A stretch of DNA of 9,038 bases from Proteobacteria bacterium HN_bin10. Lineage in GTDB: Bacteria > Pseudomonadota > Alphaproteobacteria > Caulobacterales > Aquidulcibacteraceae. The notes below the pieces were generated by a model that worked only from the letters and a program-made list of their open reading frames with translations, had not been told where the DNA came from and did no database searches. The translations under genes were made by a program, and so were the position numbers. This document shows positions 1-9,003 of this stretch, piece after piece (the stretch's first letter is position 1; each line of letters begins with the position of its first letter). The stretch lies in contig LWDN01000096.1 in the NCBI GenBank assembly GCA_002083515.1, positions 1 to 9,038 on the forward strand. Direction: 5' to 3'.

Positions 1-1
1 A

Positions 2-22
2 CCCTCTCCCGGTGGGAGAGGG
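2..22. repeat. Short palindromic repeat, copy 1
   Basis: CCCTCTCCC (2-10) and GGGAGAGGG (14-22) form a perfect 9-base inverted repeat with a 3-base loop GGT. The same arms recur at 82-102. The element lies downstream of the TIR gene, in no coding region. GC-rich palindromes of this CCCTCTCCC type are common in intergenic DNA of many proteobacteria, where they can fold in RNA from either strand. No T-tract follows, so it is not a canonical intrinsic terminator. It touches the left window edge, so the element may be longer. Confidence 0.75.
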
Positions 23-80
23 AGAAATGCGGAGTAACCGTTCCACACTCATGATTACAATCTGCGAATTGCATAGATGC

Positions 81-114
81 ACCCTCTCCCTCCGGGAGAG
101 GGCAGGGTGAGGGG
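81..114. repeat. Short palindromic repeat, copy 2, with an extra GGGTGAGGG arm
   Basis: CCCTCTCCC (82-90), loop TCC and GGGAGAGGG (94-102) repeat the arms of the element at 2-22. It continues as CAGGGTGAGGGG (103-114), whose AGGGT (104-108) can pair with the leading ACCCT (81-85), giving an alternative or nested fold. It lies 26 bases past the TIR stop codon, so it is well placed to end or stabilise the 3' end of the minus-strand uvrB-TIR transcript. That role is inferred; there is no U-run. Confidence 0.75.
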
Positions 115-139
115 CGGCGGTGTGTGTCTCATTCGAATG

Positions 140-1105
140 TCAATTCGGCTGAGGCTTGGCGGTCGTAATCGCGTGGGCGACACGCTCGACGCCTTCCTTC
201 GTTGCTAGTTCGGACGTGCTGGTGAGCACTGCGAACTTGTTCGCAAGCGACATCGAGAAGGCGTCGACTTCGCTCCGAGTCACATCGACCCAAACGGGCA
301 CAATAATCTTACGCTTTTCCGAGACTTCCCGGGAGAAAATCGCATCAAATTCGACTTTGGCCCAAGTCTCGTTTGACAGCAGTTCTTTGGTGACAAGCAG
401 TACACACTGTCGACATTTGCGAAGACCGTCTTCAATCGTCTGTCGAAGGTTGTCGCCCGGTCTTAGATTGAAGTCATCGAACCATACCGACTCGCCAACC
501 TCCGAAAGTCGTGCGGCTAGGGGACGCGCAATTTCTTCACGGTTGCGCGCATCGTAGCTCACAAAGAATGCGGGCGTTTCACCCTTGGTCATTTCGCCCA
601 AATAGAGCTCGCCCAGGAAAACCAATTCAAAACCCAGGCTCCGGATCGCATCGGTGGCCGCTTCCAGTTCGGAGCCCAATTCGTTGCAATCACAGAAAAC
701 GAAGACGAATTGTGAAAGCGCAAAGTCTCGGCACGTTATCGTCCTCTTCTCTTTCAGCCAGGGAGCTCTTTCTATGAGTTCAACCACATCGCCATTGTAG
801 ATTTGAACTCCTGCACCAAGAGGAACGTCTGGCGAAACGGCGATGATCAGATTTCGGTCACCAATTTCGAGATTCGCGAACTGTGCAAATTGGGGAGCGA
901 GAAGTTGCACGACCGTCGCGACCTCAGTCGCGGTGGCCCCTGGCACATGAATAGCCAGTCCTCGGGTGTAGTTCTGTCGATTAATTCGAACATCAACAGA
1001 GAATGGGATTTTCCGTCCGCCGATCGTTGCTTCTCCACCTGACCTTGCAGTGAAGCAGTTCGATGGCGTTCGCACAAAGAAGTCGGTCGAGGTAGCGCTC
1101 CTCAT
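140..1105 (-). CDS. TIR-domain protein, probable NAD-cleaving effector with an unrecognised N-terminal domain
   Basis: This 321-residue protein has a clear C-terminal TIR domain at about residues 178-312. It starts with AFFVSYDARNREEIARPLA (FFVSYD resembles the usual first strand FISH/FVSY), followed by VWFDDFNLRPGDNLRQTI (BB-loop region). It then has SNETWAKVEFDAIF with W248 and E252, the position of the catalytic glutamate in TIR NADases, and KIIVPVWVDV as a late strand. Bacterial TIR domains typically hydrolyse or cyclise NAD+, often in anti-phage defence; that activity here is inferred from family. Residues 1-175 have no signal peptide or obvious membrane segment and match nothing I recognise. 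They probably sense or oligomerise. The ATG directly follows the uvrB stop (TAG-ATG), with AAGGGG at 1112-1117 six bases upstream, so the start is well supported and translation is probably coupled to uvrB. Hand-counted GC in six 60-base lines is about 50%, against roughly 58-68% in lines of uvrB, suggesting transfer. The product is probably cytoplasmic. Confidence 0.88.
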   Translation of the reverse strand: MRSATSTDFFVRTPSNCFTARSGGEATIGGRKIPFSVDVRINRQNYTRGLAIHVPGATATEVATVVQLLAPQFAQFANLEIGDRNLIIAVSPDVPLGAGVQIYNGDVVELIERAPWLKEKRTITCRDFALSQFVFVFCDCNELGSELEAATDAIRSLGFELVFLGELYLGEMTKGETPAFFVSYDARNREEIARPLAARLSEVGESVWFDDFNLRPGDNLRQTIEDGLRKCRQCVLLVTKELLSNETWAKVEFDAIFSREVSEKRKIIVPVWVDVTRSEVDAFSMSLANKFAVLTSTSELATKEGVERVAHAITTAKPQPN

Positions 1106-3442
<2,337 letters not shown>

Positions 3443-3450
3443 GAACGGTT

Positions 3451-3479
3451 AAGATAGGGCGAGCCGCTCAGGGGCCCAA
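3451..3479 (-). promoter_or_regulatory. Candidate uvrB promoter (-35 TTGGGC, -10 TATCTT)
   Basis: On the minus strand TTGGGC (3479-3474) and TATCTT (3456-3451) are separated by 17 bases. Transcription would start near 3443-3445, one to three bases before the uvrB ATG, giving a leaderless mRNA. This agrees with the missing Shine-Dalgarno and with the LexA box covering the start point. The -35 matches the consensus at only three positions, so the call is tentative. Confidence 0.4.
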
Positions 3480-3572
3480 GCGACGGCCCTTCCTTTGGCC
3501 CCATTGGCCCGCGGCGAAGCCTGGGAGCTGAGCCGGCTGGCGACATCGCTCGACCGGAGTCACGGGATCGGG

Positions 3573-3596
3573 TTGTGATAAGTATATGAAATAATG
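3573..3596. promoter_or_regulatory. AT-rich island in the uvrB / receptor intergenic region
   Basis: Bases 3573-3596 are strikingly AT-rich inside GC-rich DNA. They contain TATACT on the minus strand (3586-3581) and AATAAT on the plus strand (3590-3595), both good -10 hexamers. Neither has a convincing -35 at the right distance. The island may be an extra promoter for uvrB (leader about 130 bases), for the receptor gene, or a binding site. The rest of 3447-3719 shows only a modest hairpin (AGCGG 3627-3631 with CCGCT 3638-3642) and no gene I can support. Confidence 0.3.
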
Positions 3597-3719
3597 GGCA
3601 AAAGTCTGGATTTCTGGGCGCGTTGAAGCGGTGTGCGCCGCTCGACCTCACCCGGGTAGCCAAAAGGACACACCCGGCCGAGACCGGCGCCAAACCCGCC
3701 GAAATCCGCCGATCTGAAA

Positions 3720-3747
3720 TTGACCTTGGTTAAAATGTGTCGTTAGC
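3720..3747 (+). promoter_or_regulatory. Weak candidate promoter of the TonB-dependent receptor gene
   Basis: TTGACC (3720-3725) is a good -35; GTTAGC (3742-3747), 16 bases on, is a poor -10. TTGACCTTG is shared base for base with the candidate rpsL promoter at 8827-8835. If real, transcription would begin near 3754 and leave a leader of about 155 bases before the ATG at 3911. Confidence 0.3.
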
Positions 3748-3776
3748 GTTGCCGCAGCATGGCGGGAGTCGACTGG

Positions 3777-3853
3777 CCGGACTGAGTCCGGGCGTCCTGA
3801 CGGGGGCGCGTCGAAATTCGTCTACGCAGCAGTTCGAGCGATGGTCGCTCGAA
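3777..3853 (+). promoter_or_regulatory. Hairpins in the 5' leader of the receptor gene
   Basis: Two perfect inverted repeats lie in the presumed leader: CCGGAC (3777-3782) with GTCCGG (3786-3791), and the stronger TTCGAGCGA (3833-3841) with TCGCTCGAA (3845-3853), a 9-base stem with loop TGG. The second ends 57 bases before the receptor ATG. No known riboswitch is recognised. A role in mRNA stability or translation control is possible but unproven. Confidence 0.45.
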
Positions 3854-3895
3854 GAGACCTTGGGTTTTGCGCCGTTTGGCGGGGCCCGGCGCTCT

Positions 3896-3901
3896 AGGGG
3901 G
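3896..3901 (+). promoter_or_regulatory. Ribosome binding site deciding the receptor start
   Basis: AGGGGG lies 9 bases upstream of ATG 3911. Together with the signal peptide that begins there, it rules out the upstream in-frame GTG at 3737 as the true start. Confidence 0.75.
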
Positions 3902-3910
3902 TTCGAAAAC

Positions 3911-6895
3911 ATGTCAAAGAAGACGCAATCAGGACAGCGTAAGTCCCTGCTGACGGGCGCTTCGGTGCTCGCGGCGGCGGCTGCAGCGGCCATCACGGCG
4001 ACGCCGGCGGTCGCCCAGGATACGGATGAAGAAGAAGAAGCGATCGTCGTCACCGGCACGCGCCTGGTGCGTCAGGACTTCGAAGCCATCAGCCCGATCA
4101 CCACGGTCGGTTCTGAGCAACTCGAACTCACCGCGACGCTGACGACCGATTCGCTGCTCAACGAACTGCCGCAGATCGTTCCGGGCAACACCCGGACGTC
4201 GAACAACGCCGGCGGCGAAGACTTCGCCACGGTCGACCTGCGCGGTCTAGGCATCAACCGCACGCTGGTGCTTGTGAACGGCGAACGCGTTCCGGGCTCG
4301 TCGACGTTCGGCACGGTTGACATCAATACGATCCCGGCCTCGCTGATTTCGCGCATCGAAGTCGTGACCGGCGGCGCCTCGGCCGTGTACGGTTCGGACG
4401 CCATGGCCGGCGTCGTGAACTTCGTGCTGAAGGACGATTACGAAGGCGCAGAGGTTAACCTGACCTATGGCGCGGAGCTTGAAACCGGCAACGCCGCCGA
4501 ATTCGAAATCAACAGCCTCTTCGGCGGTAACTTCGCCAATGGCCGCGGTAACCTGACCGCCTATGCGTCGTACTATGATCGCGACAGCGTGCTGCAGTCA
4601 GAATATGACTTCTCGCGGACGTCGGCTGCGGTATGCCGCGATGTAAACCTCGTGGCCTATGTTTGCGACACCGCTGCCGAAGCCACTGCTGCGCCGGTGA
4701 TTCTGAACTCAGGCGGATCGGTTACGCCTCCGTGGGGGCAAGTGATTGCGTTGCCAGGCAATGGCTTCAACAACCTCTCGGTTCTGCTGCCGGCCACGTT
4801 TGGTGCGGGCAACACCAACACTGATTGTAACCCGGCTACGCCGGGCGGCGCCGTAAACGGCGGCACGCTGTCGTTCAATGACGCGGGCGCACTGACACCG
4901 AACAACGCGTTGGTCGGATGCCGTGTTCCTGACCGCGCCGCTGGATCGTCGCGCTACAATTACGCGCCCGACAACTACCTGATTATTCCGGGCGAGCGTG
5001 CGGCGCTGACCACTACAGGCCACTATGACATCTCCGACGATGTCCGCCTCAACGTGCTGATGAACTACACCAACAGCCGCACCGAGGTGCAGCTCGCGCC
5101 GACCCCGGCTCAAGGCCTGACCATCACGCTGACGCCGGCGATGCAGACGCTGATCTCCACGGATCACCCCGATCTTTGGACTGCGCTGCAGAGCCGCGCC
5201 AGCAAGCTGGCGCCGTTCGTCATGAACCGCCGCTTTAATGAAGTCGGCACCCGCAACGGTTTCAACGAGAGCAACGCCTTCTATCTGTTGGCGGGCCTCG
5301 AAGGCTCGCTAGGCGAGAATTGGGACTGGGCGCTTGGCGCGTCCTACGGTCAGGTCAACTTCCTGACCCGCTCCGTGAACAGCGTGAACCGGACGGCGCT
5401 GACTCAAGGCTTGGCGGGCTGCCAAGATTTGGCCGGCAATCCGCTCGTGGGCTTGCTCCCGGGTTGCGTCCCGCTCGATATCTTCGGACCCAACACTCTC
5501 GACGACGCGATGGTGTCGTTCCTGAGTGTGAACACGTTTGGTCAGACGATCGTGGAAGAAAACCGTATCAACGGTTATGTCCGCGGCGATCTGTTCGAAA
5601 TGCCGGCTGGCCCGGTCGCGGCGGTGTTCGGCTTCGAGTATCGCGACTCGTTTGCCTCGTTCCTCGTTGACGATCAGCAACGCACCGGCAACATCTTCGG
5701 CTTCAATGCGTTGCAGGACCAAGAGGGGCAGATCGACGTGTACGAATTGTACACGGAGTTCGCGGTTCCGCTGATCAGCGAACAGACGTTTGCGCACTAT
5801 CTGGGTCTTGAGGCTGGCTTCCGCCGGTCGAATTACTCGTCTGTTGGCAACGTCGATACCTACAAGATCGGGGCCGAATGGGCGCCGACCGAGTGGCTGC
5901 GTTTCCGTGGCGTGTTCAACGAAGCGACTCGCGCGCCGAACGTGTTCGAGCTGTTCCAGAACGGTGACCAGGGCTTCCCGGGCTATACCGATCCTTGCAA
6001 CGACACGTTGGCGCCTGCTGGTGTGCCGGACAACGGCGTCACCACGGCGGCTCAGTGCATCGCAGAAACCTTCGGTCTGTGGGCGCCTGGATTCAGCCAG
6101 CTTAACAGTCAAGTCGAGGCGTTTGCCTTCGGTCAGCCGGACCTACGTCCGGAAACGGCCGAGACGTTGACCTACGGCTTTGTGTTCCAGCCTGACTGGT
6201 TCCCGATCGGCGATCTCCGTGCGACGGTGGATTATTATGAAATCGAGATCACGGATATCATCGCCGCGCTTTCGGCCCAGTCCTATTTGAACGCCTGCTA
6301 TGGCGTGACGACCGTCGGAAACGTGCCCGATCCGGTCGCGTGCGCTCGGGTGATCCGCGATCCGGTCACTGGTCAAGTGGACTTCGTCAACACCGGTCGG
6401 GCCAACCAAGGTACGCTGGCCACTGAAGGCTACGACATTCAGCTCGAGTGGTCGCTGCCAATCGGCCCAGGACAGCTGACCATCAACGAGCTGTATTCGA
6501 TCATCGAGTCGTACGAGTTTAACGGGTTCGACTTCGTCGGAACCAGCACGGCCTCGATTGGCGGCACCATCCCGGAATACAAATCGGTGTTGAGCGTCAG
6601 CTACAATGTCGGCGACTGGACCTTGTTCGGTCGTTGGACGTACACGCCGGAGACATTTGGCACTTTCCACGGTCTGGCTGGGTCGATCGACATCAACCCG
6701 GAAGCGTCCTACTTCGACGCTTCGGTGCGATGGAACATGACCGACTCGTTCACGCTGACGGCGAACATCGACAACGTCATGGACGAAGGTCCCCCGCAGA
6801 CGCCGTCGGGCACCGTTGCCCAGTCGAACACGGACGTGCAAGTGTACCGTGTTCTGGGCCGGACGTTCTCGATCTCTGGACGCTATCGCTTCTAA
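3911..6895 (+). CDS. TonB-dependent outer-membrane receptor
   Basis: This 994-residue protein is a TonB-dependent outer-membrane transporter, which takes up a scarce ligand using energy passed from the inner membrane by TonB-ExbBD. Residues 1-35 form a signal peptide: basic MSKKTQSGQRK, an Ala-rich core, and a likely cut after AVA (33-35). Next comes an acidic stretch and a TonB-box-like AIVVTGTR (44-51), then the plug domain at about 55-178 with DLRGLG (109-114), LVLVNGERVPG, and IEVVTGGASAVYGSDAMAGV (149-168). The rest is the beta-barrel, ending in GRTFSISGRYRF with the terminal Phe typical of outer-membrane proteins. All ten cysteines come as five close pairs (242/252, 306/337, 504/519, 696/716, 796/811), probably disulfides in surface loops. 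The substrate cannot be told; the type is common in Caulobacter and sphingomonad relatives. The start is ATG 3911, supported by AGGGGG and the signal peptide. A strong terminator follows. Confidence 0.93.
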   Translation: MSKKTQSGQRKSLLTGASVLAAAAAAAITATPAVAQDTDEEEEAIVVTGTRLVRQDFEAISPITTVGSEQLELTATLTTDSLLNELPQIVPGNTRTSNNAGGEDFATVDLRGLGINRTLVLVNGERVPGSSTFGTVDINTIPASLISRIEVVTGGASAVYGSDAMAGVVNFVLKDDYEGAEVNLTYGAELETGNAAEFEINSLFGGNFANGRGNLTAYASYYDRDSVLQSEYDFSRTSAAVCRDVNLVAYVCDTAAEATAAPVILNSGGSVTPPWGQVIALPGNGFNNLSVLLPATFGAGNTNTDCNPATPGGAVNGGTLSFNDAGALTPNNALVGCRVPDRAAGSSRYNYAPDNYLIIPGERAALTTTGHYDISDDVRLNVLMNYTNSRTEVQLAPTPAQGLTITLTPAMQTLISTDHPDLWTALQSRASKLAPFVMNRRFNEVGTRNGFNESNAFYLLAGLEGSLGENWDWALGASYGQVNFLTRSVNSVNRTALTQGLAGCQDLAGNPLVGLLPGCVPLDIFGPNTLDDAMVSFLSVNTFGQTIVEENRINGYVRGDLFEMPAGPVAAVFGFEYRDSFASFLVDDQQRTGNIFGFNALQDQEGQIDVYELYTEFAVPLISEQTFAHYLGLEAGFRRSNYSSVGNVDTYKIGAEWAPTEWLRFRGVFNEATRAPNVFELFQNGDQGFPGYTDPCNDTLAPAGVPDNGVTTAAQCIAETFGLWAPGFSQLNSQVEAFAFGQPDLRPETAETLTYGFVFQPDWFPIGDLRATVDYYEIEITDIIAALSAQSYLNACYGVTTVGNVPDPVACARVIRDPVTGQVDFVNTGRANQGTLATEGYDIQLEWSLPIGPGQLTINELYSIIESYEFNGFDFVGTSTASIGGTIPEYKSVLSVSYNVGDWTLFGRWTYTPETFGTFHGLAGSIDINPEASYFDASVRWNMTDSFTLTANIDNVMDEGPPQTPSGTVAQSNTDVQVYRVLGRTFSISGRYRF

Positions 6896-6918
6896 GCGCC
6901 AACCAATCTAAACACCTT

Positions 6919-6950
6919 AACGGCGGGCCCCTGGCCCGCCGTTTTTCTTT
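6919..6950 (+). terminator. Intrinsic terminator after the receptor gene
   Basis: CGGCGGGCC (6921-6929), loop CCT and GGCCCGCCG (6933-6941) form a perfect 9-base stem, extended by two A-T pairs at its base. It is followed by TTTTT and CTTT (6942-6950). It starts 24 bases past the receptor stop codon and separates the receptor transcript from the downstream TPR-oxygenase gene. Confidence 0.92.
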
Positions 6951-6965
6951 GTCGCGTAGTTCCCT

Positions 6966-6994
6966 CTGACATTCGGCGCCTTTCCTCGTAAACT
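6966..6994 (+). promoter_or_regulatory. Candidate promoter of the TPR-oxygenase gene
   Basis: CTGACA (6966-6971, five of six to TTGACA) and TAAACT (6989-6994, four of six to TATAAT) are 17 bases apart. Transcription would start near 7001, about six bases before ATG 7007. That agrees with the absence of a Shine-Dalgarno and with the terminator just upstream. The mRNA would be nearly leaderless. Confidence 0.5.
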
Positions 6995-7006
6995 CCGCCC
7001 AACCCT

Positions 7007-8821
7007 ATGGACCAACGCCAACTCTCCGTTACGGCCGAAATCGAGCGCGCGATGGCGCTGATCCGGGGTGGCCGGTCTGACGATGCCGTTGGCGTTCTTG
7101 ACGCGATCTTGGAGCGCAAGCCGTCGCAGCCCGACGCGCTGCAGCTCCGCGGCTATATTTGTCAGCTTGCCGGCCGCTGGGCCGAGGCTGTCGATTTCTA
7201 TCGCGCCTCATTGAAGGCGAACAACAACCAACCGCCGGTTCACAACAATCTTGGTCTGGCGCTTGCAGCCGGCGGGGCGCTCGAGGAGGCGGAGAAGAGT
7301 TATCGCCGCGCGCTGGCGCTGGACCCCAACTACCTGAGCGCCGCCTGCAACCTGGCGAGTCTGTTGGTAGAAACGGACAGGCTGGAGGAAGCAGAGGCCG
7401 TTATTGGCGATGCACTCTCTAACAACGCCACGGCGCCGCGCGCGTTGGAACTCATGGGTGTCTTGCTCTTGCGCAGGGGGCGGGCAGAAGAGGCTGTTGC
7501 TTTCGCTGCGCGCGCGGCCGAACTCGCGCCGGCTTCGCCAAGCGCTTTCTACAACTTGGCCCAGGCTCAGCTTGCCGTCGGGGCCAGCGAGGCCGCGAGG
7601 GTTGCTCTGTTCAGGGCTGTGCAGAATGCGCCGGCTTCGGATCAAGCCTGGACGTCGCTCGGATACGCCAGCGCCTTGTGCGGCAAAGCCGAAGAGGCCA
7701 TCAACGCACTCGGTCGGGCCATCGCGATCAACCCTTCGAACGCCGACGCGCACCGGCTTCTGAACGACCAAGTATGGCAATCCAGCGCCGCCGGGTACCT
7801 TAACTCCTACAAGTCAGCAATCAGCATGCGGCCCGCGGACGTCACGCTTCGTCTCGAATACGCCGATAGATTGTTGCAAATTCAGGACTACGAGGCGGCG
7901 CACGCGCAGCTGGAGGAAGCGCTCCGATCTGCGCCGGATGACGCGCGGGTGCGCGATCTAGCGGCGCGCGTGGCGGCTAGTCAGGGCGACTTCGCGCGCG
8001 CCGTCCTTCATCACAGACGCGCGACAGAATTGGCCCCCAACGAACCGGCCCTGGCGCGCAACTATGCTGAAACTCTACTTCGCAGTGGCGATGCGCCAGC
8101 GGCGATTGATCAGGTTCGCGGGGCGCTTGCGCACTTCCCGCTCGATCAAGGCTTGCTGGCCTACTACTGCGCCGGACTGCAGCAGTGTGGCGACCCCAGG
8201 CACGATGAGATCGCCGACTATGCGGCGCTGCCGACTGCCATACGTGTCGAACCCCCAGAGGGCTATCCGGATATCGAAACGTTCAATGTTGCGCTGGCCG
8301 CATGCCTTCGAGCGCTCCACACAATGAGACAGAATCCCACAGAGCAGACTCTGCGTGGCGGCACGCAGACCGCAGGGTCGCTGTTCCGCCCGAACCAAGG
8401 ACTTATCCTTAGTCAGCTGCAGCAGCAGCTGAGGAAGGCGGTATCCACCTACATTTCGATGATGCCCGCCGCTCCTGGCCACCCGTTCTTCGGTCGCAAA
8501 GCGGCAGACTTTCGCTTCAGCGGCTCGTGGTCGGTATGCCTGAAGCGCAGCGGCTTTCATACCAACCACTTCCATCCCGGAGGTTGGATCAGCTCGGCCT
8601 ATTATGTGGAGACACCAAAGGAGGCCCAATTCCAAGAAGGCCCCGGCTGGTTCAAGATGGGAGAGACCCACATGGGCCTGCCGGGCGAAGCCATCCAGCG
8701 TCTGGAACGTCCAGATCCTGGGAAGCTTGTGCTGTTTCCGTCGTATTTCTGGCACGGCACCATCCCGTTTGAGGCGGATGCTGAACGGTTGACTGTGGCG
8801 TTCGACATTGTGCCTTCCTGA
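7007..8821 (+). CDS. TPR protein with C-terminal putative 2OG-Fe(II) oxygenase domain
   Basis: The 604-residue protein has two parts. Residues about 12-380 are a string of some ten TPR helix pairs, for example HNNLGLALAAGGALEEAEKS (79-98) ending ALALDPNY; one repeat around 246-277 is degenerate. TPRs bind partner proteins. Residues about 410-604 resemble the putative 2OG-Fe(II) oxygenase family (2OG-FeII_Oxy_5 type). They contain LRGGTQTAGSLF (449-460), SGSWSVCLKRSGFHTNHFHP (505-524), GWISSAYYV (526-534), GKLVLFPSYFWHGTIPF (572-588) and ERLTVAFDIVP (593-603). H521 or H523 and H583 are candidate iron ligands, and R594 is the likely 2-oxoglutarate-binding arginine. Such enzymes oxidise a substrate with O2 and 2-oxoglutarate; the substrate here is unknown. 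No signal peptide is seen, so it should be cytoplasmic. ATG 7007 lacks a Shine-Dalgarno; Met16 (7052) is an alternative. It follows the receptor gene, but a terminator separates them. Confidence 0.88.
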   Translation: MDQRQLSVTAEIERAMALIRGGRSDDAVGVLDAILERKPSQPDALQLRGYICQLAGRWAEAVDFYRASLKANNNQPPVHNNLGLALAAGGALEEAEKSYRRALALDPNYLSAACNLASLLVETDRLEEAEAVIGDALSNNATAPRALELMGVLLLRRGRAEEAVAFAARAAELAPASPSAFYNLAQAQLAVGASEAARVALFRAVQNAPASDQAWTSLGYASALCGKAEEAINALGRAIAINPSNADAHRLLNDQVWQSSAAGYLNSYKSAISMRPADVTLRLEYADRLLQIQDYEAAHAQLEEALRSAPDDARVRDLAARVAASQGDFARAVLHHRRATELAPNEPALARNYAETLLRSGDAPAAIDQVRGALAHFPLDQGLLAYYCAGLQQCGDPRHDEIADYAALPTAIRVEPPEGYPDIETFNVALAACLRALHTMRQNPTEQTLRGGTQTAGSLFRPNQGLILSQLQQQLRKAVSTYISMMPAAPGHPFFGRKAADFRFSGSWSVCLKRSGFHTNHFHPGGWISSAYYVETPKEAQFQEGPGWFKMGETHMGLPGEAIQRLERPDPGKLVLFPSYFWHGTIPFEADAERLTVAFDIVPS

Positions 8822-8826
8822 GCGGC

Positions 8827-8855
8827 TTGACCTTGCCCGCCCGCCCACGTATCAG
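8827..8855 (+). promoter_or_regulatory. Candidate promoter of rpsL / the str operon
   Basis: TTGACC (8827-8832) and TATCAG (8850-8855) are separated by exactly 17 bases, five and four of six matches to the sigma-70 consensus. The -35 begins six bases after the TPR-oxygenase stop codon. Transcription would start near 8862, giving a leader of about 140 bases before rpsL. Confidence 0.5.
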
Positions 8856-8930
8856 TCCGCCCTCATTCGGAACGGTTGCGGCCTCTCGCTGCCCTTTGCG
8901 CCGCCCCGCCGATTGGCACTGTTTTTGGCG

Positions 8931-8942
8931 CGCCACGTGGCG
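8931..8942. promoter_or_regulatory. Perfect 12-base palindrome in the rpsL leader
   Basis: CGCCACGTGGCG is its own reverse complement, with a CACGTG core and no loop. That favours binding of a dimeric regulator over an RNA hairpin. It lies 61 bases upstream of the rpsL ATG and downstream of the candidate promoter. No specific regulator is recognised. Confidence 0.4.
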
Positions 8943-9003
8943 GTTCCGGAAGGGCCGCCCAGGCGCGCTGTTTGAGTTTGAAAGAACGGAACGGAAGAGG
9001 CGA

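Noticed and set aside
1..139. CRISPR or attachment-site interpretation of the two CCCTCTCCC repeats
   Set aside because: Only two short palindromes with no regular repeat-spacer array, no integrase and no tRNA gene nearby.
3730..3746. CtrA-like TTAA...TTAG upstream of the receptor
   Set aside because: The half-sites are 9 bases apart instead of the required 7, and the second is imperfect.
3557..3788. Three GAGTC (GANTC methylation) sites in the intergenic region
   Set aside because: Three in about 470 bases is close to chance, and GANTC also occurs inside genes of this window.
3737..3910. In-frame 58-codon extension of the receptor from GTG 3737
   Set aside because: ATG 3911 has AGGGGG nine bases upstream and opens a typical signal peptide, which an extension would bury. 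The extra stretch contains hairpins and no Shine-Dalgarno.
5309..6841. Antisense open frames within the receptor gene
   Set aside because: They lie wholly inside a clearly coding gene on the other strand, and their translations resemble no protein family.
8914..8929. Sigma-54-like TGGCAC-N7-TGGC upstream of rpsL
   Set aside because: The -12 element would read TTGG instead of TTGC, and a ribosomal protein operon is an unlikely sigma-54 target. A sigma-70-like pair lies upstream.
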